The notes beneath the pieces were generated by a model. That model searched no databases. It saw nothing but the letters and a program-made list of their open reading frames with translations, and had not been told where the DNA came from. Shown here in pieces: positions 17,062 through 26,604 of a stretch of DNA of 64,000 nucleotides (the first letter of the stretch is position 1; every line of letters starts with the position of its first letter). Origin of the DNA: JBGAHD01 sp044226395 (GTDB lineage: Bacteria > Pseudomonadota > Gammaproteobacteria > Xanthomonadales > Ahniellaceae); contig JBGAHD010000002.1 in assembly GCA_044226395.1 (NCBI GenBank), forward strand, positions 620,001 to 684,000, read 5' to 3'. Position numbers and translations under genes: made by a program.

Positions 17062-19701
17062 GTGCGTCGAACCATGCCACTCGCGATGCTCGTGCTCGCG
17101 TCCTTGTCCAACGGTGTCTATTGCAACGCAGCATCGACAACGACCGCGAATGCATCGACTGACGACGCGGTGCAACATCTTCCGCCTTCGCACGTGCCCT
17201 CGCCCGATTGGCGCGATCAGATCATCTATCTGGCGATGATCGATCGCTTCGCCGATGGCAATCGCGCCAACAATGATCAAGGTCAGGGCGAGTACGACCC
17301 GGCCGACGGCGCGCGCTGGAGCGGCGGCGATCTGGTGGGCGTCGATCAGCGTCTGGACTACATCCGTGGCTTGGGCGCCACGGCGCTGTGGATCACGCCG
17401 CCGGTGGCCAACCGCTGGTGGGACGCCTCGGAGCGCTACGGCGGCTATCACGGCTACTGGGCCAGCGACTTCGGCAAGGTCGACGCGCACTTCGGCACGC
17501 TCGACGACTATCGACGCCTGTCGACCAACCTGCACGCGCGCGGCATGTATCTGGTGCAGGACGTGGTGCTCAATCACACGGGCAACTATTTCCGCTACTC
17601 GGGCGATTGGCGCGCGGACGATCCGACTGCGGGCTACACGCCCAATCCCGATGCGCAAGGTCGCACGGCGCCGACGCAGTGGCCGTTCTCGCAGAACGAT
17701 CCGCGCGATCCGAAGCAGCGCGAACTCGGCATCTATCACTGGACGCCCGCGATTCGCGATGGCTCCATTCCGGAGCAATTGCTCACCTTCCAACTGGCCG
17801 AGCTCGACGACATCAATACCGAGAGCCCGATCGTGCGCAAGGCGTTTCGCGACACCTACGGCTACTGGATTCGCGAAGTGGGCGTGGATGCCTTTCGTGT
17901 CGACACCGCGTACTACGTGCCGCCGGAGTTCTTCGCCGATTTTCTCGATGGCGATGACGCGAAGAGCCCCGGCATCTCTCGCGTGGCCGAAGCCACGGGC
18001 CGTCGCGCCTTCCACGTGTTCGGCGAAGGCTTCGGCATGGACGCGCCTTTCGCCGACACGCAAGCGCGACGCATGGAGACCTACACCCGATTGCCCGACG
18101 GCCGTCGCGCGCTGCCGGCGATGATCAACTTTCCGCTGTACGGCACGCTCACCGATGTCTTCGCGCGCGGCGCGCCCACGGCGGCGCTGGCGCATCGCAT
18201 CGGCAACATGATGCAAGTGCATCGCGACCCGTGGCGCATGCCGACTTTCGTCGACAATCACGATGTCGATCGTTTTCTGAAGGGCGGTCGGCGCGAAGGC
18301 CTGGCGCAGGCCTTGTTGTCGATCATGACCCTGCCCGGCATTCCGACGATCTACTACGGCACCGAGCAAGGCTTCACCGAGATGCGCACCGCGATGTTCG
18401 CGGGCGGGCATGGCGCGGAGGGGCGCGATCATTTCGACACGCAGGCGCCGCTGTATCGCCTGATCGCGGAGCTCAGCGCGCTGCGCAAGGGTCACCGCGT
18501 GTTCTCGCGCGGCACGCCGACCGTGATCGCCGACAACGGCGCAGGCCCCGGCGTGATCGCGTGGCGCATGGATCACGAGGGCGACGCGGCCTTGGTGGTG
18601 ATCAACAGCGCCGATCATGAAGTGCTGCTCGCGAATGCCGACACGGGTCTGCGCGCGGGACGAAAGTTGCGCGCGGCGTTTGGTCTTGATGGTGAGCGCG
18701 CGGAGGATCTGCGCGTCGATGCCAACGGTCAGTTGACCTTGCGCCTGCCCGCGCACGGCGGTTGGGTGTGGATCGCGGGCGACGTCGGCGCGGCGGAAGC
18801 GATGGCGGCATCGTCATTGGAAGTCGACGACGTACCCGCGAACTCGCCTTCGGGTACGTTGCCGGTGAGTGGCAGCGCGCCGCCAGGCGAAGCGGTGCGC
18901 GTGGTGCTCGATGGCGATCTGTCGCGCGCGATTCCCGTCAAGGCGGATGCGAAGGGGAAATGGCGCGCGAAATTGGATACGGCGAGCCTCATCGATCCGC
19001 GCGTCGAACATCAGGTCACCGCGTGGTCCGACACGCGCGGCGTGGCCGCGCCGACACGGCGCTTTCGTGTCTCGCCCGAATGGCAACTCGCGCGCGACGT
19101 CGAGGACCCCGCCGACGATGATCACGGACCGCGCGGCAACTATCGCTATCCCGATGCCAACGCGGGCTTTCGTCACCAGCAGGATTTGCGCGGCGCGCGC
19201 GTTTGGACCGCCGGCGGCGCGTTGAAGATCGAGCTTCAAATGGCCGAGATCTCGCGCCAATGGGCGCCGACCTTGGGCTTCGACCATGTCGCCTTCACCG
19301 TGTTCGTGCAATTGCGCGGCGCGCGCGGTGGCGCCACGGTGATGCCGCAGCAGGATGGCCAAGTTCCGCGCGGCATGCGCTGGCACTATCGCCTGCGCGC
19401 GCACGGCTGGTCGAATGCGATGTTTTCCGCCGAAGGCGCCACTGCCACGCGCGAAGGCACGGCGATCTTGCCCAGCGCGACCATCGCGACCGATCTCGAT
19501 GCCAAGACCGTGACCTTCACCGTGCCCGCCGCCGCGCTGGGACGACAACGCTCGCTCGCTGGCGCCAAGCTCTACATCAATACCTGGGACTACGGCGAAG
19601 GCTATCGCCCCCTGGGCGATCCGGGCAGCGGCCTCAACTTCAGCGGCGGCAAGCCCGGCGATCCGCGCGTGATGGACGACCTGACCATTGAACTGCCGTG
19701 A
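17062..19701 (+). CDS. exported GH13 amylase/cyclomaltodextrinase-like enzyme with C-terminal binding module
   Basis: The 879-residue precursor has a short signal peptide (VRRTMPLAMLVLASL). The GH13 core is complete: LVQDVVLNHTG, FRVDTAYYV with nucleophile Asp281, HVFGEGFG with Glu322, and FVDNHDVDRF with Asp401. A beta domain follows to about residue 580, then an Ig-like segment, and the last 200 residues resemble the glucodextranase-type C-terminal carbohydrate-binding region (RGNYRYPDANAGF, YINTWDYGEGYRPL). GTG 17062 is chosen because AGGAG lies nine bases upstream; earlier in-frame starts would overlap the operators. It probably degrades starch at the cell surface for the divergent TonB receptor. 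It converges with the DUF6445 gene, leaving 10 bp between them. Confidence 0.9.
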   Translation: MRRTMPLAMLVLASLSNGVYCNAASTTTANASTDDAVQHLPPSHVPSPDWRDQIIYLAMIDRFADGNRANNDQGQGEYDPADGARWSGGDLVGVDQRLDYIRGLGATALWITPPVANRWWDASERYGGYHGYWASDFGKVDAHFGTLDDYRRLSTNLHARGMYLVQDVVLNHTGNYFRYSGDWRADDPTAGYTPNPDAQGRTAPTQWPFSQNDPRDPKQRELGIYHWTPAIRDGSIPEQLLTFQLAELDDINTESPIVRKAFRDTYGYWIREVGVDAFRVDTAYYVPPEFFADFLDGDDAKSPGISRVAEATGRRAFHVFGEGFGMDAPFADTQARRMETYTRLPDGRRALPAMINFPLYGTLTDVFARGAPTAALAHRIGNMMQVHRDPWRMPTFVDNHDVDRFLKGGRREGLAQALLSIMTLPGIPTIYYGTEQGFTEMRTAMFAGGHGAEGRDHFDTQAPLYRLIAELSALRKGHRVFSRGTPTVIADNGAGPGVIAWRMDHEGDAALVVINSADHEVLLANADTGLRAGRKLRAAFGLDGERAEDLRVDANGQLTLRLPAHGGWVWIAGDVGAAEAMAASSLEVDDVPANSPSGTLPVSGSAPPGEAVRVVLDGDLSRAIPVKADAKGKWRAKLDTASLIDPRVEHQVTAWSDTRGVAAPTRRFRVSPEWQLARDVEDPADDDHGPRGNYRYPDANAGFRHQQDLRGARVWTAGGALKIELQMAEISRQWAPTLGFDHVAFTVFVQLRGARGGATVMPQQDGQVPRGMRWHYRLRAHGWSNAMFSAEGATATREGTAILPSATIATDLDAKTVTFTVPAAALGRQRSLAGAKLYINTWDYGEGYRPLGDPGSGLNFSGGKPGDPRVMDDLTIELP

Positions 19702-19711
19702 CGCGATGCGT

Positions 19712-20419
19712 CTACCCCAAGCGCCGCTGGCAAGTGAAGAAGCCATTGAACGTCAGCCGGCCGCGGCGCGGATCGCCCGTGAGCAATTGCGGCGCGGGAA
19801 TGTCGCTGCAATGGAACAGACTGCCGTCGTAGAAGATCATGCGATTGAAGCGCGGCGGAATGGTGGTCACTTTGTCGAACCACGCAGTCGACGTGGTCAT
19901 GTAGCCCGGCGCGATAGCGTGACGCGCGGTGAAGGTCTCGCGATCAAGCCGCGCCGAGTCCTCGATCATCGCCTCGACTTCGGCCATCGGCCGACGCGGC
20001 ACGAAAAAGTTGGTGCCGCCCAGGCGCTCGTCGCGAAACAGATACAGCACCGAAGCGACCGCGCATTCATCCGCCGCCATGCCGAAGCGATCGCGATGAC
20101 ACACCCATTGCTTGGGCTCGAGCGCCTCGGGCGCCAAGGTCGCGATCGCCAGACGGCTGTACACGCGCCGCGTGCGCCGCGCGCCGATGGCCGCGCGCAC
20201 GTGCTGCGTGAAGAACTCATCCAAACGCGCGGAGATCTCGTCGGGCATGCGCAACTCGGGGCCGGGGTAGGCGTTGTGACCCATCACTTCGAACGCGTCG
20301 ATGTGTTCGGCCGCGCGCTCGACCCAGCGCTCGGGCTGACTCAAGGCATCGTCGATCACGTAACACGAATGACCTGGCATCAAGGCCACGGTCTCGACGC
20401 GCGCGCGCGGATTGAACAT
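19712..20419 (-). CDS. DUF6445 family protein
   Basis: The 235-residue cytoplasmic protein resembles the DUF6445 group: MPGHSCYVIDDALSQPERWVERA, AYPGPELRMPDEI, and a C-terminal half with WVCHRDRFGM, GTNFFVPR and RMIFYDGSLFHCSDIP. The spaced His and Asp residues and overall pattern recall 2-oxoglutarate/iron dioxygenase folds, but I cannot confirm an intact metal site. Proteins of this type are often found beside tryptophan-halogenase-like flavoproteins and TonB receptors in sugar-use loci, as here. ATG 20419 or GTG 20425 could be the start. Its role is unknown. Confidence 0.75.
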   Translation of the reverse strand: MFNPRARVETVALMPGHSCYVIDDALSQPERWVERAAEHIDAFEVMGHNAYPGPELRMPDEISARLDEFFTQHVRAAIGARRTRRVYSRLAIATLAPEALEPKQWVCHRDRFGMAADECAVASVLYLFRDERLGGTNFFVPRRPMAEVEAMIEDSARLDRETFTARHAIAPGYMTTSTAWFDKVTTIPPRFNRMIFYDGSLFHCSDIPAPQLLTGDPRRGRLTFNGFFTCQRRLG

Positions 20420-20487
20420 CGTCACGGTCCCGCCGCCACCGGGCGGCTTGCCGCGCCATCGTATCGAAGTCCATCGGGAGACGCGCG

Positions 20488-21480
20488 ATGAAATGCGTTT
20501 TGTTCGTTGTGATGGGCCTGTTGATGATGCTCGCGCCGCCGACGCGCGCCGACACGCCGCTTCCCCGCGTCAGCAGCGGCCACATCGAGAGGCTCGCGAA
20601 CTTTCGCTCTCGGTACATCGCGCCGCGCCACGTCGACATCTGGCTGCCCGCGAGCTACGACGGCAAGACCCCGCACGCCGTGCTGTACATGCACGACGGC
20701 CAGATGCTGTTCGACGCCACGACGACCTGGAACCATCAGGAATGGCGCGCCGACGAAACCGCGAGCGCGCTGATCGCCGAGCACCGCATGCGGCCGTTCA
20801 TCATCGTCGGCATCTGGAACGGCGGCGACGCGCGACACGTCGAATACTTTCCGCAGAAGCCCTTCGAATCGCTGACGCCCGAACAACAAGCAGCGCAGTA
20901 CGCCCTGCGCCGCGACGCCGAACGGCCGCTGTTCATCGGCAAGATCGATTCCGACGATTACCTGAAATTCCTCGTCACCGAACTAAAACCCTTCATCGAC
21001 CGCCACTACACCGTCGCGACCGATCGCGACAACACCTTCATCATGGGCTCGAGCATGGGCGGCTTGATCTCGCTCTACGCCCTGAGCGAATACCCAAACG
21101 TCTTCGGCGGCGCCGCGTGCCTGTCCACGCACTGGCCCGGCAGCTTCGCGCCCGACAACAATCCACTGCCGGCCGCCTTCTTCGCCTACCTGGAAACGCA
21201 CCTGCCTCGCGCGGATAAACACCGACTCTACTTCGATCGCGGCACCGAGACCCTGGATAGCACCTATGCCGAACTGCAGGCGCGAGCGGATGCGTTGATC
21301 GCCGCGAAGGGCTATGGCGCGAAGGATTCGATGTCGCTGACTTTTCCGGGTGATGAGCATTCGGAGAAGGCGTGGGCGGGGCGGCTTGCGTTGCCCTTGC
21401 GATTTCTCTTGGGCGAAGCGACTGCGGCAGCCGCTGGCTTGGTAGATTCAGTGTCGAAGTCGTCGGATGCGAACCGCTAA
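20488..21480 (+). CDS. exported esterase/alpha-beta hydrolase (COG2819-like)
   Basis: The 330-residue precursor starts with a signal peptide (MKCVLFVVMGLLMMLAPPTRA). The mature part has the esterase-D-type fold: PHAVLYMHDGQMLFD, RPFIIVGIWNGG, the nucleophile elbow MGSSMGGL near residue 190, and a C-terminal histidine in FPGDEHSEKAW. It may remove acyl groups from carbohydrate or hydrolyse siderophore-like esters. Its place among starch genes suggests a role in oligosaccharide processing, but no direct evidence supports that. It is divergent from the DUF6445 gene. Confidence 0.82.
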   Translation: MKCVLFVVMGLLMMLAPPTRADTPLPRVSSGHIERLANFRSRYIAPRHVDIWLPASYDGKTPHAVLYMHDGQMLFDATTTWNHQEWRADETASALIAEHRMRPFIIVGIWNGGDARHVEYFPQKPFESLTPEQQAAQYALRRDAERPLFIGKIDSDDYLKFLVTELKPFIDRHYTVATDRDNTFIMGSSMGGLISLYALSEYPNVFGGAACLSTHWPGSFAPDNNPLPAAFFAYLETHLPRADKHRLYFDRGTETLDSTYAELQARADALIAAKGYGAKDSMSLTFPGDEHSEKAWAGRLALPLRFLLGEATAAAAGLVDSVSKSSDANR

Positions 21481-21550
21481 GGCATGTTCCCGTGGCCGTC
21501 TCTGGCGACGCGCTTTATCGACGTGGCATCGAACCGGAGACACAGCAAGG

Positions 21551-22069
21551 ATGAAGGGCTTGCTCGCTGGCGTCGCGAGAGTGTTCTTGATCGGCACATT
21601 GATGGGGTTGCCGTTGCGCGATGCGCTCGGCTTCTTCGACCCTCTGCGCTTTGTTCCAGCGTCGCCGAGCGCAGGACAGCCAATCAGCTTTCACATTCGT
21701 TTCGGCGTTTGCGACTTCATCGTCGCGGCCAACGCGGACGATCGCGACGTGGTGGTGGTGGGCAGTACGGTACGAGTGACCGTGAACGCGTTCGAGGCCG
21801 TGGACAAGCAGTTCTGCGTAGTCCCGATCGCCGAGGGTGATATCAACATCACGAGTCTGCCGTCGGGCAACTATCGCTTCGAGCTGTACAAGCGAGATGT
21901 GTCGTCGCCCGCGCGAGTCGTGTTGATTCAGTCCACATCACTCATCGTCGGCCCCGCGCCGCCGGAAGCCATTCCCACGCTCGGCATCGGAAGCGTCGTC
22001 ATACTCGCCGGAGCCGTGCTGATGGTGCTCCATGTTCTCGTGAGGCTGAATGTGCACGTTCGCCGGTGA
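21551..22069 (+). CDS. small exported protein of unknown function with IPTL-CTERM-like tail
   Basis: The 172-residue protein has an N-terminal hydrophobic signal region, a beta-rich middle part with two cysteines (FGVCDF, KQFCVVP), and a C-terminus of EAIPTLGIGSV, a hydrophobic helix and a basic end (RLNVHVRR). That tripartite end resembles IPTL-CTERM sorting signals, though the usual residues after IPTL are not conserved. If genuine, it would be processed by an exosortase-like system. I recognise no other domain. The ribosome-binding site is poor, since AAGG directly abuts the ATG. Confidence 0.6.
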   Translation: MKGLLAGVARVFLIGTLMGLPLRDALGFFDPLRFVPASPSAGQPISFHIRFGVCDFIVAANADDRDVVVVGSTVRVTVNAFEAVDKQFCVVPIAEGDINITSLPSGNYRFELYKRDVSSPARVVLIQSTSLIVGPAPPEAIPTLGIGSVVILAGAVLMVLHVLVRLNVHVRR

Positions 22070-22181
22070 TGATGTTCCTGTTCGCTGCGTTGCACGTGCG
22101 CAGTCGCTGACAGCACTTCGCGCTGATCTACTCTTCGATGGAGCAAGATGCTCGCCGAATTCGGCCCGGCTGCCAGCACCG

Positions 22182-23684
22182 CTACGCCTTGCAATGCTTC
22201 GCAATGAACTCCTCATGCCGCGGCATGACTTCCACGCCGCGGTCGAGCACGGCCTTGGTGCCGTTGACGACTTTGCGCACTTCGTCGATGGAGAGCACGT
22301 CGACCATGGGGTGATAGGCGCGGGGGATGACGTTTTGGCCGATGAGGACTTGTAGCCAGCTGACTTCGGTGAACAGTTCTTCGTGTTCGCGGTGGATGCG
22401 GCCGCAGGCGCGGAAGACCTCGATCTTTTCGCGCAAGGAGTCGGGGATTTCCATGTCGCGGCAGTGGGTCCAGAACGGGGAGTCGACGCGTTCATTGGCC
22501 TTGTAGTGCAGCATGATGAAATCGCGCGAGCGTTCGAATTCGAACTGCACGACGGCGTTGTACTTGTCGATCATCACCGGATCGAAGTCGAGATCGGGGA
22601 AGTACTCGATCAAGCGCGTGATGCCGGACTGGATGAAATGGATACTGGTCGATTCCAGCGGTTCCATGAAGCCCGAGGCCAGGCCCAGCGCCACGCAGTT
22701 CTTGTTCCAGAACTTCTTGCGCTTGCCGGTGACGAAACGCAGCGGGCGCGGTTCGGCCAGGGCCTTGCCGTCGAGATTCGCGATCAGCACGGCGGCGGCT
22801 TCGTCGTCGCTGATGTAATCGCTGCAGTAGACGTGGCCGTTGCCCGTGCGATGTTGCAGCGGGATGCGCCATTGCCAGCCGGCGTGGCGCGCGGTCGAGC
22901 GCGTGTAGGGCGTGAGTTCGGGCGCGTTCTCGCAAGGCACGGCCAGGGCGCGATTGCACGGCAGATAGCGCGACCAATCCTCGTAGCCAGTTTTGAGCGC
23001 CTGCTCGATCAGCAGGCCGCGAAAGCCCGAGCAATCGATGAACAGATCGCCTTCGATGCGTTCGCCGCTTTCCAGCACCACGGCGTCGATGAAGCCGTTC
23101 TCGGGCTTGAGCACGGTCTGCACGATCTTGCCTTCGGTGCGGCGCACGCCGCGCGGTTCGGCGATCTCGCGCAAATAGCGCGAATAGAGACCCGCGTCGA
23201 AGTGAAACGCGTAGAAGATGCTCGCCAGGGGCGAATTGGGCATATTCACCGAACGCATGAATTTGTTCTTGCGCGCGGCGAGATGATTGAAGGTGTATTC
23301 ACCCAGCTCGCCGACTTCGCCGAGCTGCTTCAACTTCAACCAGTAGTGATAGAACTGCACCAGGCCCAGATCGCGCCCGCCCACGGGGCCGAAGGCATGA
23401 ATGTACGAGTGCCCCAGCCGCGTCCAGTCGACGAATTCGATGCCGAGCTTGAACGAGCCCTGGGTCTTGCGCATGAACTCGTCTTCGTCGAGTCCCACCG
23501 TGGCATTGAAGTGGCGGATCTGCGGAATCGTCGCCTCGCCCACGCCGACGATGCCGATCTCGTCGGACTCGATCAGACGGATGTCGATCGTGCGCGCGAG
23601 CAGCCGCGACAACACCGCCGCCGTCATCCAGCCGGCCGTGCCGCCCCCGACGATCACCACGCGCTTGATGCGTTTGTCAGTCAT
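22182..23684 (-). CDS. flavin-dependent tryptophan-halogenase family protein
   Basis: The 500-residue protein has the N-terminal FAD-binding motif VVIVGGGTAGWMTAAVLSR, the catalytic lysine at residue 79 (TQGSFKLGIEF, the position of the essential Lys in characterised halogenases), the signature WQWRIPL, and the SGFMEPLESTSIHF segment. Characterised members halogenate tryptophan or other aromatics with FADH2, chloride and oxygen. Here the gene lies in a starch-utilisation region with a DUF6445 gene and has no biosynthetic cluster, so its true substrate is unknown. It diverges from the pullulanase gene over a 162-bp promoter that holds a LacI-like palindrome. No dedicated flavin reductase gene is nearby. 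Confidence 0.9.
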   Translation of the reverse strand: MTDKRIKRVVIVGGGTAGWMTAAVLSRLLARTIDIRLIESDEIGIVGVGEATIPQIRHFNATVGLDEDEFMRKTQGSFKLGIEFVDWTRLGHSYIHAFGPVGGRDLGLVQFYHYWLKLKQLGEVGELGEYTFNHLAARKNKFMRSVNMPNSPLASIFYAFHFDAGLYSRYLREIAEPRGVRRTEGKIVQTVLKPENGFIDAVVLESGERIEGDLFIDCSGFRGLLIEQALKTGYEDWSRYLPCNRALAVPCENAPELTPYTRSTARHAGWQWRIPLQHRTGNGHVYCSDYISDDEAAAVLIANLDGKALAEPRPLRFVTGKRKKFWNKNCVALGLASGFMEPLESTSIHFIQSGITRLIEYFPDLDFDPVMIDKYNAVVQFEFERSRDFIMLHYKANERVDSPFWTHCRDMEIPDSLREKIEVFRACGRIHREHEELFTEVSWLQVLIGQNVIPRAYHPMVDVLSIDEVRKVVNGTKAVLDRGVEVMPRHEEFIAKHCKA

Positions 23685-23747
23685 GGCAAGGGTTCACCCT
23701 GGGCGAGGAAAGGCCGCATTGACGCACGGGCGCGCCGGCGCGATCAA

Positions 23748-23761
23748 TGAAAACGATTGTA
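23748..23761. promoter_or_regulatory. degenerate LacI-type operator (copy 4)
   Basis: TGAAAACGATTGTA keeps the central CpG and the TG-A-A-C half-site pattern of the three stronger copies; its half-sites TGAAAAC and TACAATC each differ by one base from known halves. It lies between the divergent halogenase and pullulanase genes. Confidence 0.5.
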
Positions 23762-23846
23762 CGTGGCGACGCGCGCGTGGTGCGCGCCGGCAAAGCTTGC
23801 CAGACTGCGGCCTGCCGCGCCCGGCGGGCGCGAGAAGGATCGCCGA

Positions 23847-26579
23847 ATGACGCTCGCCCGCGCGCTGGTGGCTCTGAGCCTGTTGGCCGGTTATTGCACG
23901 ACGGCGGCCGCGAATCTGGAGATCGCGGTGTGCGATGCCGCGTCGGCCATCGAGGTGTTGCACGCGCAAGCTTCGCCCGAGGCGACGACGGCGCGCGCGG
24001 TGTGGCTGGATCGGGCGGTGCTTTACTGGCCGGGTGATGAGGTCGCGGAACGATATCGGCTGCACTATTCGGCGCGTGGCGCGCTGGTGCCTCGCATCGG
24101 CGAGCGACTGCGCGGCGCCGACGGCGTGATCGATCTCCAGGTCGTGCACCGCTTGCGTTCGGTGGAGGCGCTGGCCGAGCTGGCTTATCTCGGCGGTGGT
24201 GTCGAATTGGCGGTGACGGGCGCGGACCGCGATCTGCTGGACCGCTGGTACGGCGGTCAGATCTTGGTGACGCGCGAGGATGCGCGGGGCCGCGTGACGG
24301 CGTTCACCGCGACGCAAATCGCGCTCGCGTTGGATCGTCGCTACGCGGCGGCGGCCCAGGCGAATGATCTGGGCGCGCATCCGGCGCGCGATCGTGCGCG
24401 ATTCGCGGTGTGGGCGCCGACCGCGCGCGAAGTCGCCGTGTGCTTGCATCGCGATCCGAAGGGGCAGGCCACCGAGCTGCTGCCGATGACGCGGGACGAC
24501 AAGACCGGCATGTGGCGCGGCACGCGCGAAGGCGATCTGCGCGGGCAGGCGTACACGTTTGCGCTCGAGGTCTTTGCGCGCGGCACCGGCGTAGTGCGGC
24601 AGCGGGTCACGGATCCCTATGCTTTGAGTCTCGACGCCGACTCGCGTCACGGCATCCTGGTCGATCTCGACGACCCCGCGCTCAAGCCCGAGCACTGGGA
24701 CGACACACCCGCGCCGCGAACCGTGCGTGGCAATGTCGACATGGTGATCTACGAATTGCACGTGCGCGATTTCTCGATCGGCGATGGCACGGTGCCCGAA
24801 ACGATGCGAGGCAAGTATCTGGCCTTCACGCAAGGCGAAAGCGACGGCATGCGTCATCTGCGCGCGCTGGCCCGCGCGGGCATCACCGACGTGCACCTGC
24901 TGCCAGTATTCGACCTGGCCAGCGTGCCCGAGCGTGATTGCGTGACGCCGCGCGTGAGCGGCGGCCCAGCCGGTGAGACGCAACAGGCCGCGATTCGCGC
25001 CGTAGCCGCGCGCGATTGCTTCAACTGGGGCTATGACCCGCTGCACTACACCGCGCCCGAAGGCAGTTACGCCAGCGATGCGGACGACGGCGCCACGCGC
25101 GTGCGCGAGTTCCGTGCGATGGTGCGCGCGCTGCACGCCGCGGGGCTGCGCGTGGGCATGGACGTGGTGTACAACCACACGCACGCGGCGGGGCAAACGC
25201 CGCTGGCCGTGCTCGATCGCTTGGTACCCGACTACTATCAACGACTCGATACCGAAGGCGTGGTCGCCACGTCGACCTGCTGCGCCAACACGGCGACCGA
25301 ACACCGCATGATGGCGAAGTTGATGATCGACTCGGCCGTGGTGTGGGCGCGCGACTACCGCATCGATTCGTTTCGCTTCGACCTGATGGGTCATCAGCCG
25401 CGCACGGTGATGGAGGCCTTGCAGGTGGCCGTGAACCGCGCAACCGGTCGCGAAGTTCAGTTACTTGGCGAAGGCTGGAACTTCGGCGAGATCGCCGATG
25501 GCAGGCGTTTCGTGCAGGCCTCGCAGCTGTCGCTCAACGGCTCGGGCATCGGCACGTTCAATGATCGCTTGCGCGATGCCGTGCGAGGCGGCGGCCCGGC
25601 GGATGACGTTGAGCGTCAGATCAGTCAGCAGGGCTTGATCAATGGCCTGAGCTATGCGCCGAACGCGCGCGCGCCGGCGGCGGATCGAGAAGCGCTGATG
25701 CGCGCGGCCGATCAGGCACGCGCGGGTCTGGCCGGTTCGCTGCGCGACTACGTGCTGACCACGTTCGACGGTCGCAGCCAGCGCCTTGACGCGCTCGACT
25801 ATCACGGCCAGCCGACGGGCTATGTGAGCGCGCCGGGCGAGGTCGTGAACTACGTCGAGAATCACGACAACCAGACGCTGTTCGACATCAATGTGTTCAA
25901 GCTGCCGGTCGATACCGACCGTGAAGAACGCGCGCGCGTTCAGTTGCTCGGCGCTGCATTCGTGACATTCGCGCAGGGCACGGCGTACTTTCATGCGGGC
26001 ATCGAGCTGCTGCGATCCAAATCGATGGACCGCAATAGCTTCGATTCGGGCGATTGGTTCAATCGGCTGGATTGGACGGGTCGCGACAATGGGTTTGGCG
26101 CCGGCCTGCCGCCCTCGCCGGACAATGCCAAGAGTTGGGAGCTGATGCGGCCGCTGCTCGCGGACGCACGCCTTCGGCCGCGACCGCGCGACATTGCCTG
26201 GATGCGCGCCACCTTCGAAGATCTGCTGCGCATTCGCGCGAGCACGCGCTTGTTTCGGCTCGACAGCGCGGACGCCATTCGCGCGCGGCTGCGCTTCGAG
26301 AACGTCGGCCCCAAGCAAGAGCCGACCGTGATCGCCGCGCATCTCGACGGCGCCGGTCTCGAAGGCGCGCGCTTCGCCGAGCTGATGTATTTCATCAATG
26401 TCGATCGGCGCGCGCACACGATTGCCGTGCCGTCGGCGCGCGACAAGGCCTATCGCCTGCATCCGGTGCAGCGCGCGGCCGAGGCGGCCGATCGTCGCGC
26501 GCGGCGCGCGCGCTTCGTCGCCGATCGAGGGGAGTTCGTGGTGCCACCGCGCAGCGCGGTGGTGTTCGTGATCGACTAG
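23847..26579 (+). CDS. exported pullulanase-type debranching enzyme (CBM48-GH13)
   Basis: The 910-residue precursor has a signal peptide (MTLARALVALSLLAGYCTTA), an N-terminal region, a CBM48-like module (RFAVWAPTAREVAVCLHRD, about residues 185-270), and a GH13_13-like core starting at MVIYELHVRDFS. Catalytic motifs: MDVVYNHTH, FRFDLMGHQ with Asp512, LLGEGWNFGE with Glu542 and YVENHDNQT with Asp674. It should cleave alpha-1,6 branches of pullulan or starch. ATG 23847 has AAGGA at the right distance; an upstream frame start at 23757 would fall inside the operator. It is followed after 25 bp by the GH97 gene, so the two form an operon. Confidence 0.92.
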   Translation: MTLARALVALSLLAGYCTTAAANLEIAVCDAASAIEVLHAQASPEATTARAVWLDRAVLYWPGDEVAERYRLHYSARGALVPRIGERLRGADGVIDLQVVHRLRSVEALAELAYLGGGVELAVTGADRDLLDRWYGGQILVTREDARGRVTAFTATQIALALDRRYAAAAQANDLGAHPARDRARFAVWAPTAREVAVCLHRDPKGQATELLPMTRDDKTGMWRGTREGDLRGQAYTFALEVFARGTGVVRQRVTDPYALSLDADSRHGILVDLDDPALKPEHWDDTPAPRTVRGNVDMVIYELHVRDFSIGDGTVPETMRGKYLAFTQGESDGMRHLRALARAGITDVHLLPVFDLASVPERDCVTPRVSGGPAGETQQAAIRAVAARDCFNWGYDPLHYTAPEGSYASDADDGATRVREFRAMVRALHAAGLRVGMDVVYNHTHAAGQTPLAVLDRLVPDYYQRLDTEGVVATSTCCANTATEHRMMAKLMIDSAVVWARDYRIDSFRFDLMGHQPRTVMEALQVAVNRATGREVQLLGEGWNFGEIADGRRFVQASQLSLNGSGIGTFNDRLRDAVRGGGPADDVERQISQQGLINGLSYAPNARAPAADREALMRAADQARAGLAGSLRDYVLTTFDGRSQRLDALDYHGQPTGYVSAPGEVVNYVENHDNQTLFDINVFKLPVDTDREERARVQLLGAAFVTFAQGTAYFHAGIELLRSKSMDRNSFDSGDWFNRLDWTGRDNGFGAGLPPSPDNAKSWELMRPLLADARLRPRPRDIAWMRATFEDLLRIRASTRLFRLDSADAIRARLRFENVGPKQEPTVIAAHLDGAGLEGARFAELMYFINVDRRAHTIAVPSARDKAYRLHPVQRAAEAADRRARRARFVADRGEFVVPPRSAVVFVID

Positions 26580-26604
26580 CCGCGGCGCGGCGCGAGGGTT
26601 TGCC

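Noticed and set aside
23757..23846. Upstream in-frame start for the pullulanase at 23757
   Set aside because: It overlaps a candidate LacI-type operator, lacks an SD, and gives a non-signal N-terminus. ATG 23847 has AAGGA and a clean signal peptide.
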